From Pseudomonadota bacterium (lineage in GTDB: Bacteria; BMS3Abin14): DNA of 6,670 nt. Shown in pieces: positions 1 to 6,462 of the stretch (positions within the stretch are counted from its first letter, which is position 1; each line of letters begins with the position of its first letter). The notes below the pieces were generated by a model. That model saw only the letters and a program-made list of their open reading frames with translations, searched no databases and was not told the DNA's origin. Made by a program: the position numbers and the translations under genes. The DNA is taken from NCBI GenBank assembly GCA_030636965.1, contig DAOVVW010000048.1, positions 1 to 6,670 of the forward strand. The letters are read 5' to 3'.

Positions 1-23
1 ATGAAGTTACAACAAGGAGAAAA

Positions 24-800
24 ATGTTGATTCATAGAAAGGTTCTTTTACCGGTTGTAATTATAACCTCATTCCTTCTGATTCTAGGTTCCTGCGCTTC
101 GAACCCGGATCAGAAGGCTGAAGACAGCCGTGAGGGGGATCTCCACTATCAGATGGGTGTTACGTATCTGACCAAGGGCAATGTGGAGATGGCCTTGTTT
201 GAACTGAGCAAGGCTGTGAGGCTTAAACCCCGTGATGCCGAGGTGAGGTTTGCCCTTGGTACCATTTACCTCTTCAAGGGCGAGCCGGAACGGGCCATAG
301 GTGAGTTCAAGCAGGTTATACAATTGAACCCCAGTCATTCGGATGCCTACAATAACCTGGGTGCGGCATATGTGAGGATCGAGAAGTGGGATCTTGCGAT
401 AGACGCCTGTCAGACAGCCCTGGACCAGATAGGCTATCAGACCCCTGAAAAAGCACTGACGATAATAGGGTGGTCCTACTACAAGAAGAACGACCCTGTA
501 AATTCTATTGACTATCTTAAAAGAGCGCTTGAGATAAAACCGGACTCCCCGGATACTGCCAACAAAATGTCAGAAGTTTATATCTCAGAGGGACGCCTCG
601 ACAAAGCACAGGCTATATTGGCAGATCTTGTGACCAGCTATCCCACATATGTGAGCGCGAGGCTTAACCTGGGCATCACCTACTACAAGATGCGGGATAT
701 GATCGGAGCTAAAAAGGAGTTCCATGCTGTTTTGCGTCTCACGGATAGCAAAAGCGATAACGCGAAACTTGCCAGGGGATATCTGGACCTGCTCGAGTGA
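24..800 (+). CDS. TPR-repeat lipoprotein, PilF/PilW-like
   Basis: A 258-residue secreted TPR protein. Residues 7-24 form a hydrophobic signal ending in a lipobox, L21-G22-S23-C24, so Cys24 should be lipidated after signal peptidase II cleavage. Alanine at +2 predicts outer-membrane sorting. From about residue 39 to 240 there are roughly six TPR helix pairs; clear ones start at HYQMGVTYLTKG, VRFALGTIYLFKG and AYNNLGAAYVRIE. Proteins of this build (PilF/PilW) are known as pilotins that help the type IV pilus secretin assemble; general TPR scaffolds look the same, so the pilus role is inference. The ATG at 24 is chosen because AAGGAG (14-19) sits four bases upstream. The frame is open to the window edge, so a longer start cannot be excluded, but the signal peptide argues against it. 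RodZ follows after six bases, as in the rlmN-pilF-rodZ-ispG order of other bacteria. Confidence 0.85.
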   Translation: MLIHRKVLLPVVIITSFLLILGSCASNPDQKAEDSREGDLHYQMGVTYLTKGNVEMALFELSKAVRLKPRDAEVRFALGTIYLFKGEPERAIGEFKQVIQLNPSHSDAYNNLGAAYVRIEKWDLAIDACQTALDQIGYQTPEKALTIIGWSYYKKNDPVNSIDYLKRALEIKPDSPDTANKMSEVYISEGRLDKAQAILADLVTSYPTYVSARLNLGITYYKMRDMIGAKKEFHAVLRLTDSKSDNAKLARGYLDLLE

Positions 801-806
801 TGAAAA

Positions 807-1523
807 ATGAGGATAGAGCTTGGAGAACGGCTGCAACGCCTTCGCACAGGGAAGAATGTAAGCCAGAAGGAACTTGCTTCCAGGACACGAATAAGTACAC
901 GTTACATTGATGCCCTGGAAAGAGGTGATCTCGATGTGCTTCCGGGTCAGATTTTTGTCATTGGGTTTGTCCGCTCCATCTGCACTGAACTGGAGCAGAG
1001 TCCTGAAGAGTTCCTGGAGTTGCTGGAGGGCTGCTTCCCTGAGGAGGACTTTGACGAGTTAGAGGAAGCGGCACAGACAAAAAAGGGCATTATGCCCTTC
1101 GCGCTCGCAGCGCTTCTCCTTCTCGTGCTTATTGGAGGAAGTACATTCCTGCTTGGGACATCCGGGAAAGAGGCGGAGAAGCGAGAAACTGAGGAAACTT
1201 CCCTGTCAGGCCGGGAATTGGAAAGTAAGGGGTCTGAGGCTGAGCAAGAGGTTTTCAGGGAAGCGGCAGTTCCCCAGGATCTGGATCTGAGTATTTATGC
1301 TATAGAGAGGACCTGGCTCCGCATCCAGACGGATGGTTCTCCGCCATGGGAAACAACAATGAGAGTTGGTGACGAGATTAAGCTCAGGGCCGGAGGAAGA
1401 ATAATGCTACATATTGGAAACGCCGGGGGCATTCTTCTCGACCTTAACGGAAAACGCTTTGGTCCCCCTGGCGCCCATGGCCAGGTTGTTTCCAATTTCA
1501 TTTTGACACGTGATAATTTATAA
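807..1523 (+). CDS. rodZ: RodZ-like cytoskeletal/morphogenesis protein (HTH_25, TM, DUF4115)
   Basis: A 238-residue bitopic inner-membrane protein with RodZ architecture. Residues 4-70 are a Cro/CI-type helix-turn-helix domain (LGERLQRLRTGKNVSQKELA, then TRYIDALERGD and the family-typical FVIGFVRSIC). Residues 71-92 are acidic. Residues 97-117 form one transmembrane helix preceded by Lys92-Lys93, which places the HTH in the cytoplasm. A charged linker (about 118-155) leads to a periplasmic beta-rich DUF4115 domain (about 158-235) with the typical HIGNAGG and LDLNGK segments. RodZ links MreB filaments to the elongasome and so controls rod shape; its HTH binds MreB. The length is shorter than E. 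coli RodZ (337) but usual for non-enteric homologues. Only a weak Shine-Dalgarno precedes the ATG, which lies six bases after the upstream stop, so translation is probably coupled. The TAA stop lies inside a TAACAG repeat that borders a hairpin. Confidence 0.85.
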   Translation: MRIELGERLQRLRTGKNVSQKELASRTRISTRYIDALERGDLDVLPGQIFVIGFVRSICTELEQSPEEFLELLEGCFPEEDFDELEEAAQTKKGIMPFALAALLLLVLIGGSTFLLGTSGKEAEKRETEETSLSGRELESKGSEAEQEVFREAAVPQDLDLSIYAIERTWLRIQTDGSPPWETTMRVGDEIKLRAGGRIMLHIGNAGGILLDLNGKRFGPPGAHGQVVSNFILTRDNL

Positions 1524-1528
1524 CAGGG

Positions 1529-1559
1529 TCGTAAAAAGTCATGGATGGACTTTTTACGA
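1529..1559. repeat. Perfect 12-bp palindromic hairpin, short relative of the repeats after era
   Basis: Arms TCGTAAAAAGTC (1529-1540) and GACTTTTTACGA (1548-1559) are perfect reverse complements around a 7-base loop. It begins five bases after the rodZ stop, so it may stabilise or end the rodZ transcript; the T-run lies within the 3' arm and not after it, so it is not a textbook intrinsic terminator. The left arm equals the head of the repeats at 6264 and 6470, and the right arm resembles their tail. TAACAG occurs on both sides (1521-1526 and 1562-1567), as a target-site duplication would. Confidence 0.8.
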
Positions 1560-1615
1560 TCTAACAGCAACGAATGGAGGATAGAAGAGGCCGACTCTGA
1601 AGCTGGATATTAGAA

Positions 1616-1681
1616 ATTGGAAATTGGGAATGCATGATGGGATTTAAACTTATCCGCGATTTTCAATCTCCAATTTCCAAT
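1616..1681. repeat. AATTGG-type inverted repeat
   Basis: ATTGGAAATTGG (1616-1627) is the perfect reverse complement of CCAATTTCCAAT (1670-1681), with 42 bases between. Each arm is itself an imperfect tandem: GAAATTGGAAATTGGG on the left, and CCAATTTCCAATCTCCCAATT on the right read as related 11-13-base steps. The sequence is low in complexity and shows no coding features. It looks like a dispersed intergenic repeat; its function is unknown. It could form a long hairpin in RNA or cruciform DNA. Confidence 0.65.
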
Positions 1682-1849
1682 CTCCCAATTCCCCTCTCCT
1701 TCAAATCCGCTTATGTTTTTGCTTTGAGTGTCTTTGCAGCAATAGAGGTTCAGACAGGTTAATCACAGGCTTACAGATTGCCTTCAGTTGTAAATGAAAT
1801 AAAAATGTTATCTGGAGCCAGCGGCTCGCGAGCAGTAGAAGATAGATAT

Positions 1850-1855
1850 AAGGGG
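1850..1855 (+). promoter_or_regulatory. Ribosome binding site of the EF-G gene
   Basis: AAGGGG lies five bases before the ATG at 1861, a good Shine-Dalgarno match and spacing. It supports this start, which also matches the family N-terminus (a short lead into [14 protein letters not shown]). Confidence 0.65.
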
Positions 1856-1860
1856 TCATA

Positions 1861-3888
1861 ATGTCTCTTTCCGCACTTCGAAATATTGGTGTCATCGCGC
1901 ATATTGATGCCGGGAAGACAACGACCACAGAGCGGATACTCTACTATACCGGCAAGATCCATCGTATGGGTGAAGTGGACGAAGGGTCGGCACAGATGGA
2001 CTGGATGCCCCAGGAACAGGAGCGCGGAATAACGATAACTTCCGCCTCTACCACCTGTATTTGGCGTGACTGCATGATAAACGTGATCGACACACCCGGT
2101 CACGTTGATTTTACTGCGGAAGTAGAGAGGTCTCTCAGGGTACTTGATGGAGCAGTTGTGGTGTTCTGCGCTGTTGCAGGTGTGCAGCCACAGTCTGAAA
2201 AAGTATGGCGACAGGCTGACAGTTATGGAGTGCCAAGAGTTGTATTTATTAATAAAATGGATAGGATAGGAGCAAATCCTGATAAAACACTTGAAGAAAT
2301 AACCAAAGTTCTTGATGCCCAGCCCCTTCCTTTGCAGATACCTGTAGGTGTTGAATCGGGTTTTTCCGGTGTGGTGGATCTGATAACAATGAAGATGCTG
2401 ATATGGGAGAGCGATGAGGACGAGGCACCTGCTGAAGAAGAGATCTCTGAGGATCTGCTCGAGGAAGCAGGCAGGCTCAGGGAAACTCTGCTCGAGACCC
2501 TTTCAGAGGTAGACGAAAGGGTGATGGAGCTGTATCTGGAGGGTGGAGAGGTAATTCCTGAAATTGCCAGAGAAGCGGTCAGAAGGGGAACGATCGACAG
2601 GAATTTCTATCCGGTTATGTTCGGTTCATCAATGAAGAAAAAAGGAGTACAACCTCTTCTCGACAGTATTGTGGACTATCTGCCGTCACCGCTGGATAAA
2701 CCTCCGGTTTCCGGGTACCTGGAATCTGGTGAGGAAGAGACCAGAACACATTCGGTAAAGGATCCGTTCTGCGCTTTGCTCTTCAAGATCATGAGTTTTC
2801 CAGGCAGACCAACGCTTTTTTACGTGAGAGTCTATTCAGGAACCTGCAGGATCGGCGGCCAGATGAAGAACAGCCGTTCCAAGAAGGTTGAACGGGCGAT
2901 GAAGATCATGCGGATGCATGCCAACAGACGTGAGGAAATTAAGGAAATGAAGGCGGGTGACCTTGTCGCTCTTGTAGGCCTGAAAGATGCGAGAACAGGA
3001 GACACTCTCTGCGATCCGGGTCATCCTATCAGCCTGGAAAAGCCATATTTCCCCGAGCCTGTTATCTTTATCTCCATCGAGCCAAAAAGCGCCAAAGATC
3101 AGGACAAGATGATGGATGTTCTGGAAAGACTTTCAGAGGAGGACCCCACTTTTGTTGTCAGGATTGACGATGAAACAGGTCAGGTAATCCTCAGCGGCAT
3201 GGGCGAACTGCATCTGGAAGTGCTGGTGGGCAGGCTCTTTAACGAATTCAACGTCCAGGGAAGAGTAGGTAATCCTCAGGTTTCCTACAGAGAGACTGTA
3301 ACAAGAAAGGTCGAGGTTTCCGAGAGGTTCGAAAAGGAAATAGGAGGCAAGGAGCATGATGCCTCGGTAACACTTGCAATTGAGCCCCTGCCTGGGGGCG
3401 GAGCTGTGCAGTTCGAAGACAGGACAGGAGAGGCCCAAATCCCTGAGGAGGTAATAAGCTCCATTAGCGAATACGTAACGGAGGGGTCAGGGAGCGGAGC
3501 CAAAGCCGGCTATCCTGTTATAGATGTTAAGGTAAACCTTATGGACGCTACCTATAATTCAGAGAGATCGACTGACATGGCCTATAGAGCGGCCACGATA
3601 AGTGCTCTTGCAAAGGGCCTAAGGGATGGTAAACCGATCCTGTTAGAACCGGTAATGGCTGTGGAGGTGGAATCTCCAGATGAGTACACTGGCGAAGTGA
3701 TGGGTACTTTGACGCTCAGGCGAGCCACGATTGAAGGTGTCAGCAGACAGGGACAGGTGGAAGTTATAGACGCCCTCGTTCCACTGAGAGAGATGTTCGG
3801 ATACACAACTATCCTCAGGTCCGTAACACAAGGACGCGGGACATTCACGATGGAACTTGCCCAGTACCGTCAGGTGGAAGAAAAATGA
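1861..3888 (+). CDS. Elongation factor G paralogue (EF-G2-like)
   Basis: A 675-residue translational GTPase with full EF-G architecture. G motifs are intact: P-loop AHIDAGKT (13-20), switch I RGITIT (55-60), DTPGH (77-81), NKMD (131-134), and a G5-like GSSMKKKG (255-262). Domain II follows (about 300-390), then domain III with the family hallmark [11 protein letters not shown] (444-453), domain IV (about 475-600) and domain V, ending in [23 protein letters not shown] drives tRNA-mRNA translocation and, with RRF, ribosome recycling. This copy departs from canonical EF-G in domain IV. The usual GGRGQYGHV loop is GGKEHDASV (495-503), and the tip histidine equivalent to E. coli His583 appears to be Asn566. 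It is also slightly short and is not beside rpsL, rpsG or tuf. It is therefore probably a second EF-G, perhaps specialised for one of the two EF-G tasks. That specialisation is inference. Its stop overlaps the next start by four bases (ATGA). Confidence 0.9.
   Translation: MSLSALRNIGVIAHIDAGKTTTTERILYYTGKIHRMGEVDEGSAQMDWMPQEQERGITITSASTTCIWRDCMINVIDTPGHVDFTAEVERSLRVLDGAVVVFCAVAGVQPQSEKVWRQADSYGVPRVVFINKMDRIGANPDKTLEEITKVLDAQPLPLQIPVGVESGFSGVVDLITMKMLIWESDEDEAPAEEEISEDLLEEAGRLRETLLETLSEVDERVMELYLEGGEVIPEIAREAVRRGTIDRNFYPVMFGSSMKKKGVQPLLDSIVDYLPSPLDKPPVSGYLESGEEETRTHSVKDPFCALLFKIMSFPGRPTLFYVRVYSGTCRIGGQMKNSRSKKVERAMKIMRMHANRREEIKEMKAGDLVALVGLKDARTGDTLCDPGHPISLEKPYFPEPVIFISIEPKSAKDQDKMMDVLERLSEEDPTFVVRIDDETGQVILSGMGELHLEVLVGRLFNEFNVQGRVGNPQVSYRETVTRKVEVSERFEKEIGGKEHDASVTLAIEPLPGGGAVQFEDRTGEAQIPEEVISSISEYVTEGSGSGAKAGYPVIDVKVNLMDATYNSERSTDMAYRAATISALAKGLRDGKPILLEPVMAVEVESPDEYTGEVMGTLTLRRATIEGVSRQGQVEVIDALVPLREMFGYTTILRSVTQGRGTFTMELAQYRQVEEK
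3872..3877 (+). promoter_or_regulatory. Ribosome binding site of the phosphatase gene
   Basis: AGGTGG, one mismatch from AGGAGG, lies seven bases before the ATG at 3885, inside the last EF-G codons. It supports the four-base overlapping start, so re-initiation after EF-G translation is likely. Confidence 0.5.
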
Positions 3889-4700
3889 GCAAATTCGTCG
3901 TATTTACAGATCTCGATGGTACCCTTCTGGACCATAAAAGCTGCAGTTTCCGCAGGGCTTTACCTGCCCTGGATGTAATGGTCAGGAGACAGATTGCAGT
4001 AGTTCCAGTAAGCAGCAAAACCGCGGCGGAGATGCGGTACTGGATGAAGCTGTTGAGTTTGCACGGACCCTTTGTTTCAGAGGATGGAGGGGGAATATTC
4101 ATACCGGAGGGCTATTTTCCCGGATCCATTCCCGGTGCGGTAAAGGAAAACTCTGAACTGAGGATCTCACTGGGTGCAGGAATTATGGAGGCAAGAGAAG
4201 GGCTGAGGAAGGTCTCATCAGAGGCCGGGGTTGCCGTTACGGGATTCGGGGATCTGAAAGAAGACGAGGTTCTGGAGCTCACAGGCCTGAAGGCAGCTGA
4301 GCTGGAAGCGAGCATGGCCAGAGAGTACGATGAACCCTTTCTGCTGGTCGATAACGATTCAGCTGCGCTGCTATTTGAGGTTGCGCAGAAAAACGGTTTT
4401 TCAGTGGTTCGTGGTGACGGAATTTTCCATATATCCAGGGGATGTGACAAGGGAAGAGCTGTAGAGATTCTGACGGAGCTATTCAGGCGCTTGTATCCGG
4501 AGGCTGTCACCATTGGGATTGGAGATTGTGCAAACGACATTTCCCTGCTTCACAGTGTGGATCATGCCTACCTGGTGATGAGACACGATGGGACGTACGA
4601 TCCGGAAGTTTCTGATGAAAGTGTGAAAAAGGTCGGTGGCATAGGACCTCATGGATGGAGAATGGCCATGGAGGAGGTTTTTAACGTTGTCGGATATTGA
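3885..4700 (+). CDS. Mannosyl-3-phosphoglycerate phosphatase family HAD hydrolase
   Basis: A 271-residue cytoplasmic HAD-superfamily IIB phosphatase. Motif I is DLDGTLLD with nucleophile Asp9 and acid/base Asp11. Motif II is Ser43 in PVSSKT. Motif III is Lys189 in GCDKG. Motif IV is [10 protein letters not shown] with Asp214, Asn217 and Asp218, which would bind Mg2+. Features specific to the MpgP family are REYDEPFLL (146-154) in the cap and GPHGW near the C-terminus (254-258). MpgP removes phosphate from 2-O-mannosyl-3-phosphoglycerate to give mannosylglycerate, a compatible solute of thermophiles and halophiles. The partner synthase MpgS is not in the window, and similar proteins (E. coli YedP) lack a proven role, so the substrate is uncertain. 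The gene overlaps EF-G by four bases and rnc by 14 bases, which ties it to a ribosome-related operon. Confidence 0.8.
   Translation: MSKFVVFTDLDGTLLDHKSCSFRRALPALDVMVRRQIAVVPVSSKTAAEMRYWMKLLSLHGPFVSEDGGGIFIPEGYFPGSIPGAVKENSELRISLGAGIMEAREGLRKVSSEAGVAVTGFGDLKEDEVLELTGLKAAELEASMAREYDEPFLLVDNDSAALLFEVAQKNGFSVVRGDGIFHISRGCDKGRAVEILTELFRRLYPEAVTIGIGDCANDISLLHSVDHAYLVMRHDGTYDPEVSDESVKKVGGIGPHGWRMAMEEVFNVVGY
4670..4677 (+). promoter_or_regulatory. Ribosome binding site that fixes the rnc start at TTG 4687
   Basis: GGAGGAGG, a near-ideal Shine-Dalgarno sequence, lies nine bases before TTG at 4687. It would be inside the gene if the upstream ATG at 4651 were used. It lies within the 3' end of the phosphatase gene, so ribosomes finishing that gene at 4700 could re-initiate here. 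Confidence 0.7.
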
Positions 4701-5364
4701 AAAAAGGATAGGTTACAAATTTCGAGACCCTGCTCTGCTGAAGCTGTCATTGACCCATGCCTCATCTCTCAAGGAGAAGAAAACCCCCGGGATGGACAAC
4801 CAGAGGCTGGAATTTCTTGGCGATGCGGTCATTCAGCTGGGAGTTTCCCACCTTCTGATGGATAAATACCCGGAGGCGGATGAAGGAGATCTGAGTTTCT
4901 TGAGGATAGGGCTGGTAAGGAAAGAGACCCTGGCGCGGGTGGCAGTGGAACTGGATATTGACAAACATGTCCTGGTTGACAGCAATCTGGCTTCAATGAA
5001 CTCAGCAGGGATATCATCTGTTGCAGCCGACGCTATTGAAGCGGTACTGGGCGCTGTCTACCTGGACGGTGGTTGGCATGAAGCCCTGGCAGTCATTGAA
5101 AGAGTGCTTGGAGACCTGCCGGTTCCGGCAGGAGATCTCAGGGGAAGCAAGTCAGCCTTGCAGGAGCTTATACAGAAGAAGTATCAGGGAGAGATACCCA
5201 GATACTCGGTGACGGTTGATCCGAAGGCGACTGAGGAAGAACGTTTTGTCTCAAAAGTCTACCACAGGGGTGAATTTCTGGGAGAGGGTATGGGACGGAG
5301 TAAGAAGAGGGCACAGGAGGACGCTGCCCAAAAGGCGCTGGATGCCTTGAGGAGTGACGAGTAG
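4687..5364 (+). CDS. rnc: Ribonuclease III
   Basis: Taken from TTG 4687 this is a 225-residue RNase III, equal in size to the E. coli enzyme (226). It begins at the family-typical [17 protein letters not shown]. An in-frame ATG at 4651 would add 12 residues rich in Trp and Arg that match nothing in the family and come from sequence coding for the phosphatase. The nuclease domain (1-145) has the signature RLEFLGDAV (40-48) with metal ligands Glu42 and Asp46, and Asp115 and Glu118 in AADAIEAVLG. Gln39 replaces the glutamate often found in NERLEF. The double-stranded RNA-binding domain (about 153-222) has KSALQELIQKK and KKRAQEDAAQKAL. RNase III dimers cut double-stranded RNA, releasing 16S and 23S rRNA precursors and processing some mRNAs. 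In E. coli, rnc autoregulates rnc-era by cutting its leader; no such leader is evident here. The gene overlaps the phosphatase by 14 bases and abuts era. Confidence 0.93.
   Translation: MSDIEKRIGYKFRDPALLKLSLTHASSLKEKKTPGMDNQRLEFLGDAVIQLGVSHLLMDKYPEADEGDLSFLRIGLVRKETLARVAVELDIDKHVLVDSNLASMNSAGISSVAADAIEAVLGAVYLDGGWHEALAVIERVLGDLPVPAGDLRGSKSALQELIQKKYQGEIPRYSVTVDPKATEEERFVSKVYHRGEFLGEGMGRSKKRAQEDAAQKALDALRSDE
5349..5354 (+). promoter_or_regulatory. Ribosome binding site of era
   Basis: GAGGAG, in the last codons of rnc, ends ten bases before the TTG at 5365. It supports the TTG start, for which no closer ATG exists before the P-loop. Confidence 0.5.
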
Positions 5365-6255
5365 TTGACTGTTTTTTGTTCCGGTTTCGTTGGGATCCTG
5401 GGACGACCCAACGTTGGGAAGTCAACCCTTTTGAACCATGTGTGCCATGACAAGGTGGCCATAATCTCGGAGAAGCCACAGACGACCAGGAACCGTATTC
5501 TGGGAGTGCTCCACAGACCGGGATCCCAGATCGTATTTCTGGATACACCCGGGATGCACGAAGATGCCAAGGCGCTTAATCGATATATGCAGGGTGTGAT
5601 CAGAAGGGTTGCAGAGGATGTAGATATCATCGTGTATATGGTGGATGTAACCAGGGAACACGGGCGGGAGGACGAGCTGGCTCTGTCTATCCTGAAGGAA
5701 AACAAGGATATCCCTGTGGTCCTTGCTGTAAACAAGATCGACAAAGCCGTGGATGAACTGATAAATAAACGATTGAAATTTCTAGAGGAGAAGTTTCAGT
5801 TCTCAGGGGCCTGTACAATCAGCGCTCTTCGTGGAACAGGCGTTGATGAATTGCTGGAAAAGATCACTTCTCATCTACAGGAGGGGGTTCCCTTTTTCCC
5901 CGAAGATATGGTAACAGACCAGCCGTTGGGTTTTGCACTTTCTGAGATCATCAGGGAAAAGCTCTTTGAACTTACGATGGAGGAAGTCCCATATTCAACG
6001 GCTGTGGTTGTTGAGGAGATCTCAACTGAGAGGGAAGATATTATAGAGGTTTCTGCGATCGTTTACGTCGAGAGGGAGACTCAGAAAAGGATCATAATCG
6101 GTAAGGGCGGCAGGATGCTGAGAGATGTAGGCACAGCCGCGAGGCTTGACATGGAAAAAAAGTTAGGGAAGAAGATATATCTTCAGCTCTGGGTAAAAGT
6201 GAAGCGTGGATGGACCGACAGGGAAGGTCTTCTGCGGCAGATGGGATACAATTAA
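5365..6255 (+). CDS. era: GTPase Era
   Basis: A complete Era of 296 residues (E. coli 301). The GTPase domain carries G1 GRPNVGKST (13-21), the Era-typical switch I KPQTTRNRI (37-45), G3 DTPG (60-63), G4 NKID (123-126) and G5 SAL (153-155). The KH domain has IIGKGGRML (245-253) and ends in the conserved LWVKVKRGW (275-283) and GLLRQMGY. Era binds the 3' end of 16S rRNA through the KH domain and acts in 30S subunit maturation, partly at the membrane. It starts at TTG directly after the rnc stop codon with no spacer; the reading frame before G1 (TVFCSGFVGIL) matches the usual short lead of the family. The rnc-era pair is widely conserved and couples rRNA cleavage with 30S assembly. Two bases after the stop the palindromic repeat array begins. 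Confidence 0.95.
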   Translation: MTVFCSGFVGILGRPNVGKSTLLNHVCHDKVAIISEKPQTTRNRILGVLHRPGSQIVFLDTPGMHEDAKALNRYMQGVIRRVAEDVDIIVYMVDVTREHGREDELALSILKENKDIPVVLAVNKIDKAVDELINKRLKFLEEKFQFSGACTISALRGTGVDELLEKITSHLQEGVPFFPEDMVTDQPLGFALSEIIREKLFELTMEEVPYSTAVVVEEISTEREDIIEVSAIVYVERETQKRIIIGKGGRMLRDVGTAARLDMEKKLGKKIYLQLWVKVKRGWTDREGLLRQMGYN

Positions 6256-6256
6256 T

Positions 6257-6460
6257 GATAGTGTCGTAAAAAGTCCATTCATGGCTTTTTACTTCGCGGA
6301 AAGTGAAAAGTGTCATTTTCACTTTCCTCACGAATCCATAACTCACGTTGCAGGTTATGGATTCGGGCGCCCACGCTCGGGCGCGATGATAATATGCAAG
6401 TCATTGATTTGTGCGCCCCTCAATGGGTGCGTTGATGGACTCTTTACGAGTCCATCAATG
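6257..6460. repeat. Multi-hairpin repeat element, copy 1 (expanded)
   Basis: Starts two bases after the era stop with GATAGTGTCGTAAAAAG and ends near GAGTCCATCAA. Stem-loops in order are: A, GTAAAAAG with CTTTTTAC (6266-6292, one bulge); B, GGAAAGTGAAAA perfectly paired (6298-6309 with 6316-6327); C, CGAATCCATAAC perfectly paired (6331-6342 with 6354-6365); D, GCGCCC with GGGCGC (6367-6372, 6379-6384); a second D-like stem (6413-6418, 6425-6430, one G-T pair); and E, TTGATGGACTC perfectly paired (6432-6442 with 6448-6458). By hand, the first 72 bases differ from copy 2 at only about seven positions. No coding frame with family features is present. It probably shapes the 3' end of the era transcript. 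Its origin, as a REP-, MITE- or RNA-like element, is not known. Confidence 0.8.
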
Positions 6461-6462
6461 TT

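Larger units (their letters stand above)
1524..1860. other. Gene-free gap between rodZ and the EF-G gene
   Basis: A 337-base intergenic stretch. Its left half holds two palindromic repeats, listed separately. The right half (about 1690-1849) is AT-rich with no protein frame that has family features and no tRNA or rRNA pattern that I recognise. A promoter for the EF-G operon would be expected here, but I found no convincing -35/-10 pair. A 10-base perfect palindrome, GCTCGCGAGC (1824-1833), lies 27 bases before the EF-G start and has no known meaning. The gap separates two transcription units that otherwise run on the same strand. Confidence 0.6.

Noticed and set aside
1..30. Tail of an upstream gene (for example rlmN) ending at TGA 2-4 or TGA 28-30
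   Set aside because: Either frame could end a preceding gene, but too few codons are visible to choose a frame or identify the protein.
1503..1526. TTGACA near the end of rodZ as a promoter -35 box
   Set aside because: At 16-18 bases spacing there is no acceptable -10 hexamer; the TATAA-like bases are too close.
1779..1815. TTGCCT followed by AT-rich sequence as the EF-G promoter
   Set aside because: Only weak matches at both hexamers in AT-rich DNA. A promoter is likely in the gap, but this one cannot be supported.
4112..4540. A 142-codon minus-strand frame opposite the phosphatase gene
   Set aside because: Serine-rich shadow of the GA-rich coding strand, with no recognisable motif.
5168..5744. 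Long minus-strand open frames opposite rnc and era (126 and 161 codons)
   Set aside because: They lie wholly opposite well-recognised genes, are rich in Ser, Arg and Pro as shadow frames are, and show no domain pattern.
6266..6292. Intrinsic terminator of the era operon
   Set aside because: The stem is AT-rich with a bulge and no T-run follows it; it is better described as the first hairpin of the repeat. It may still weaken transcription.
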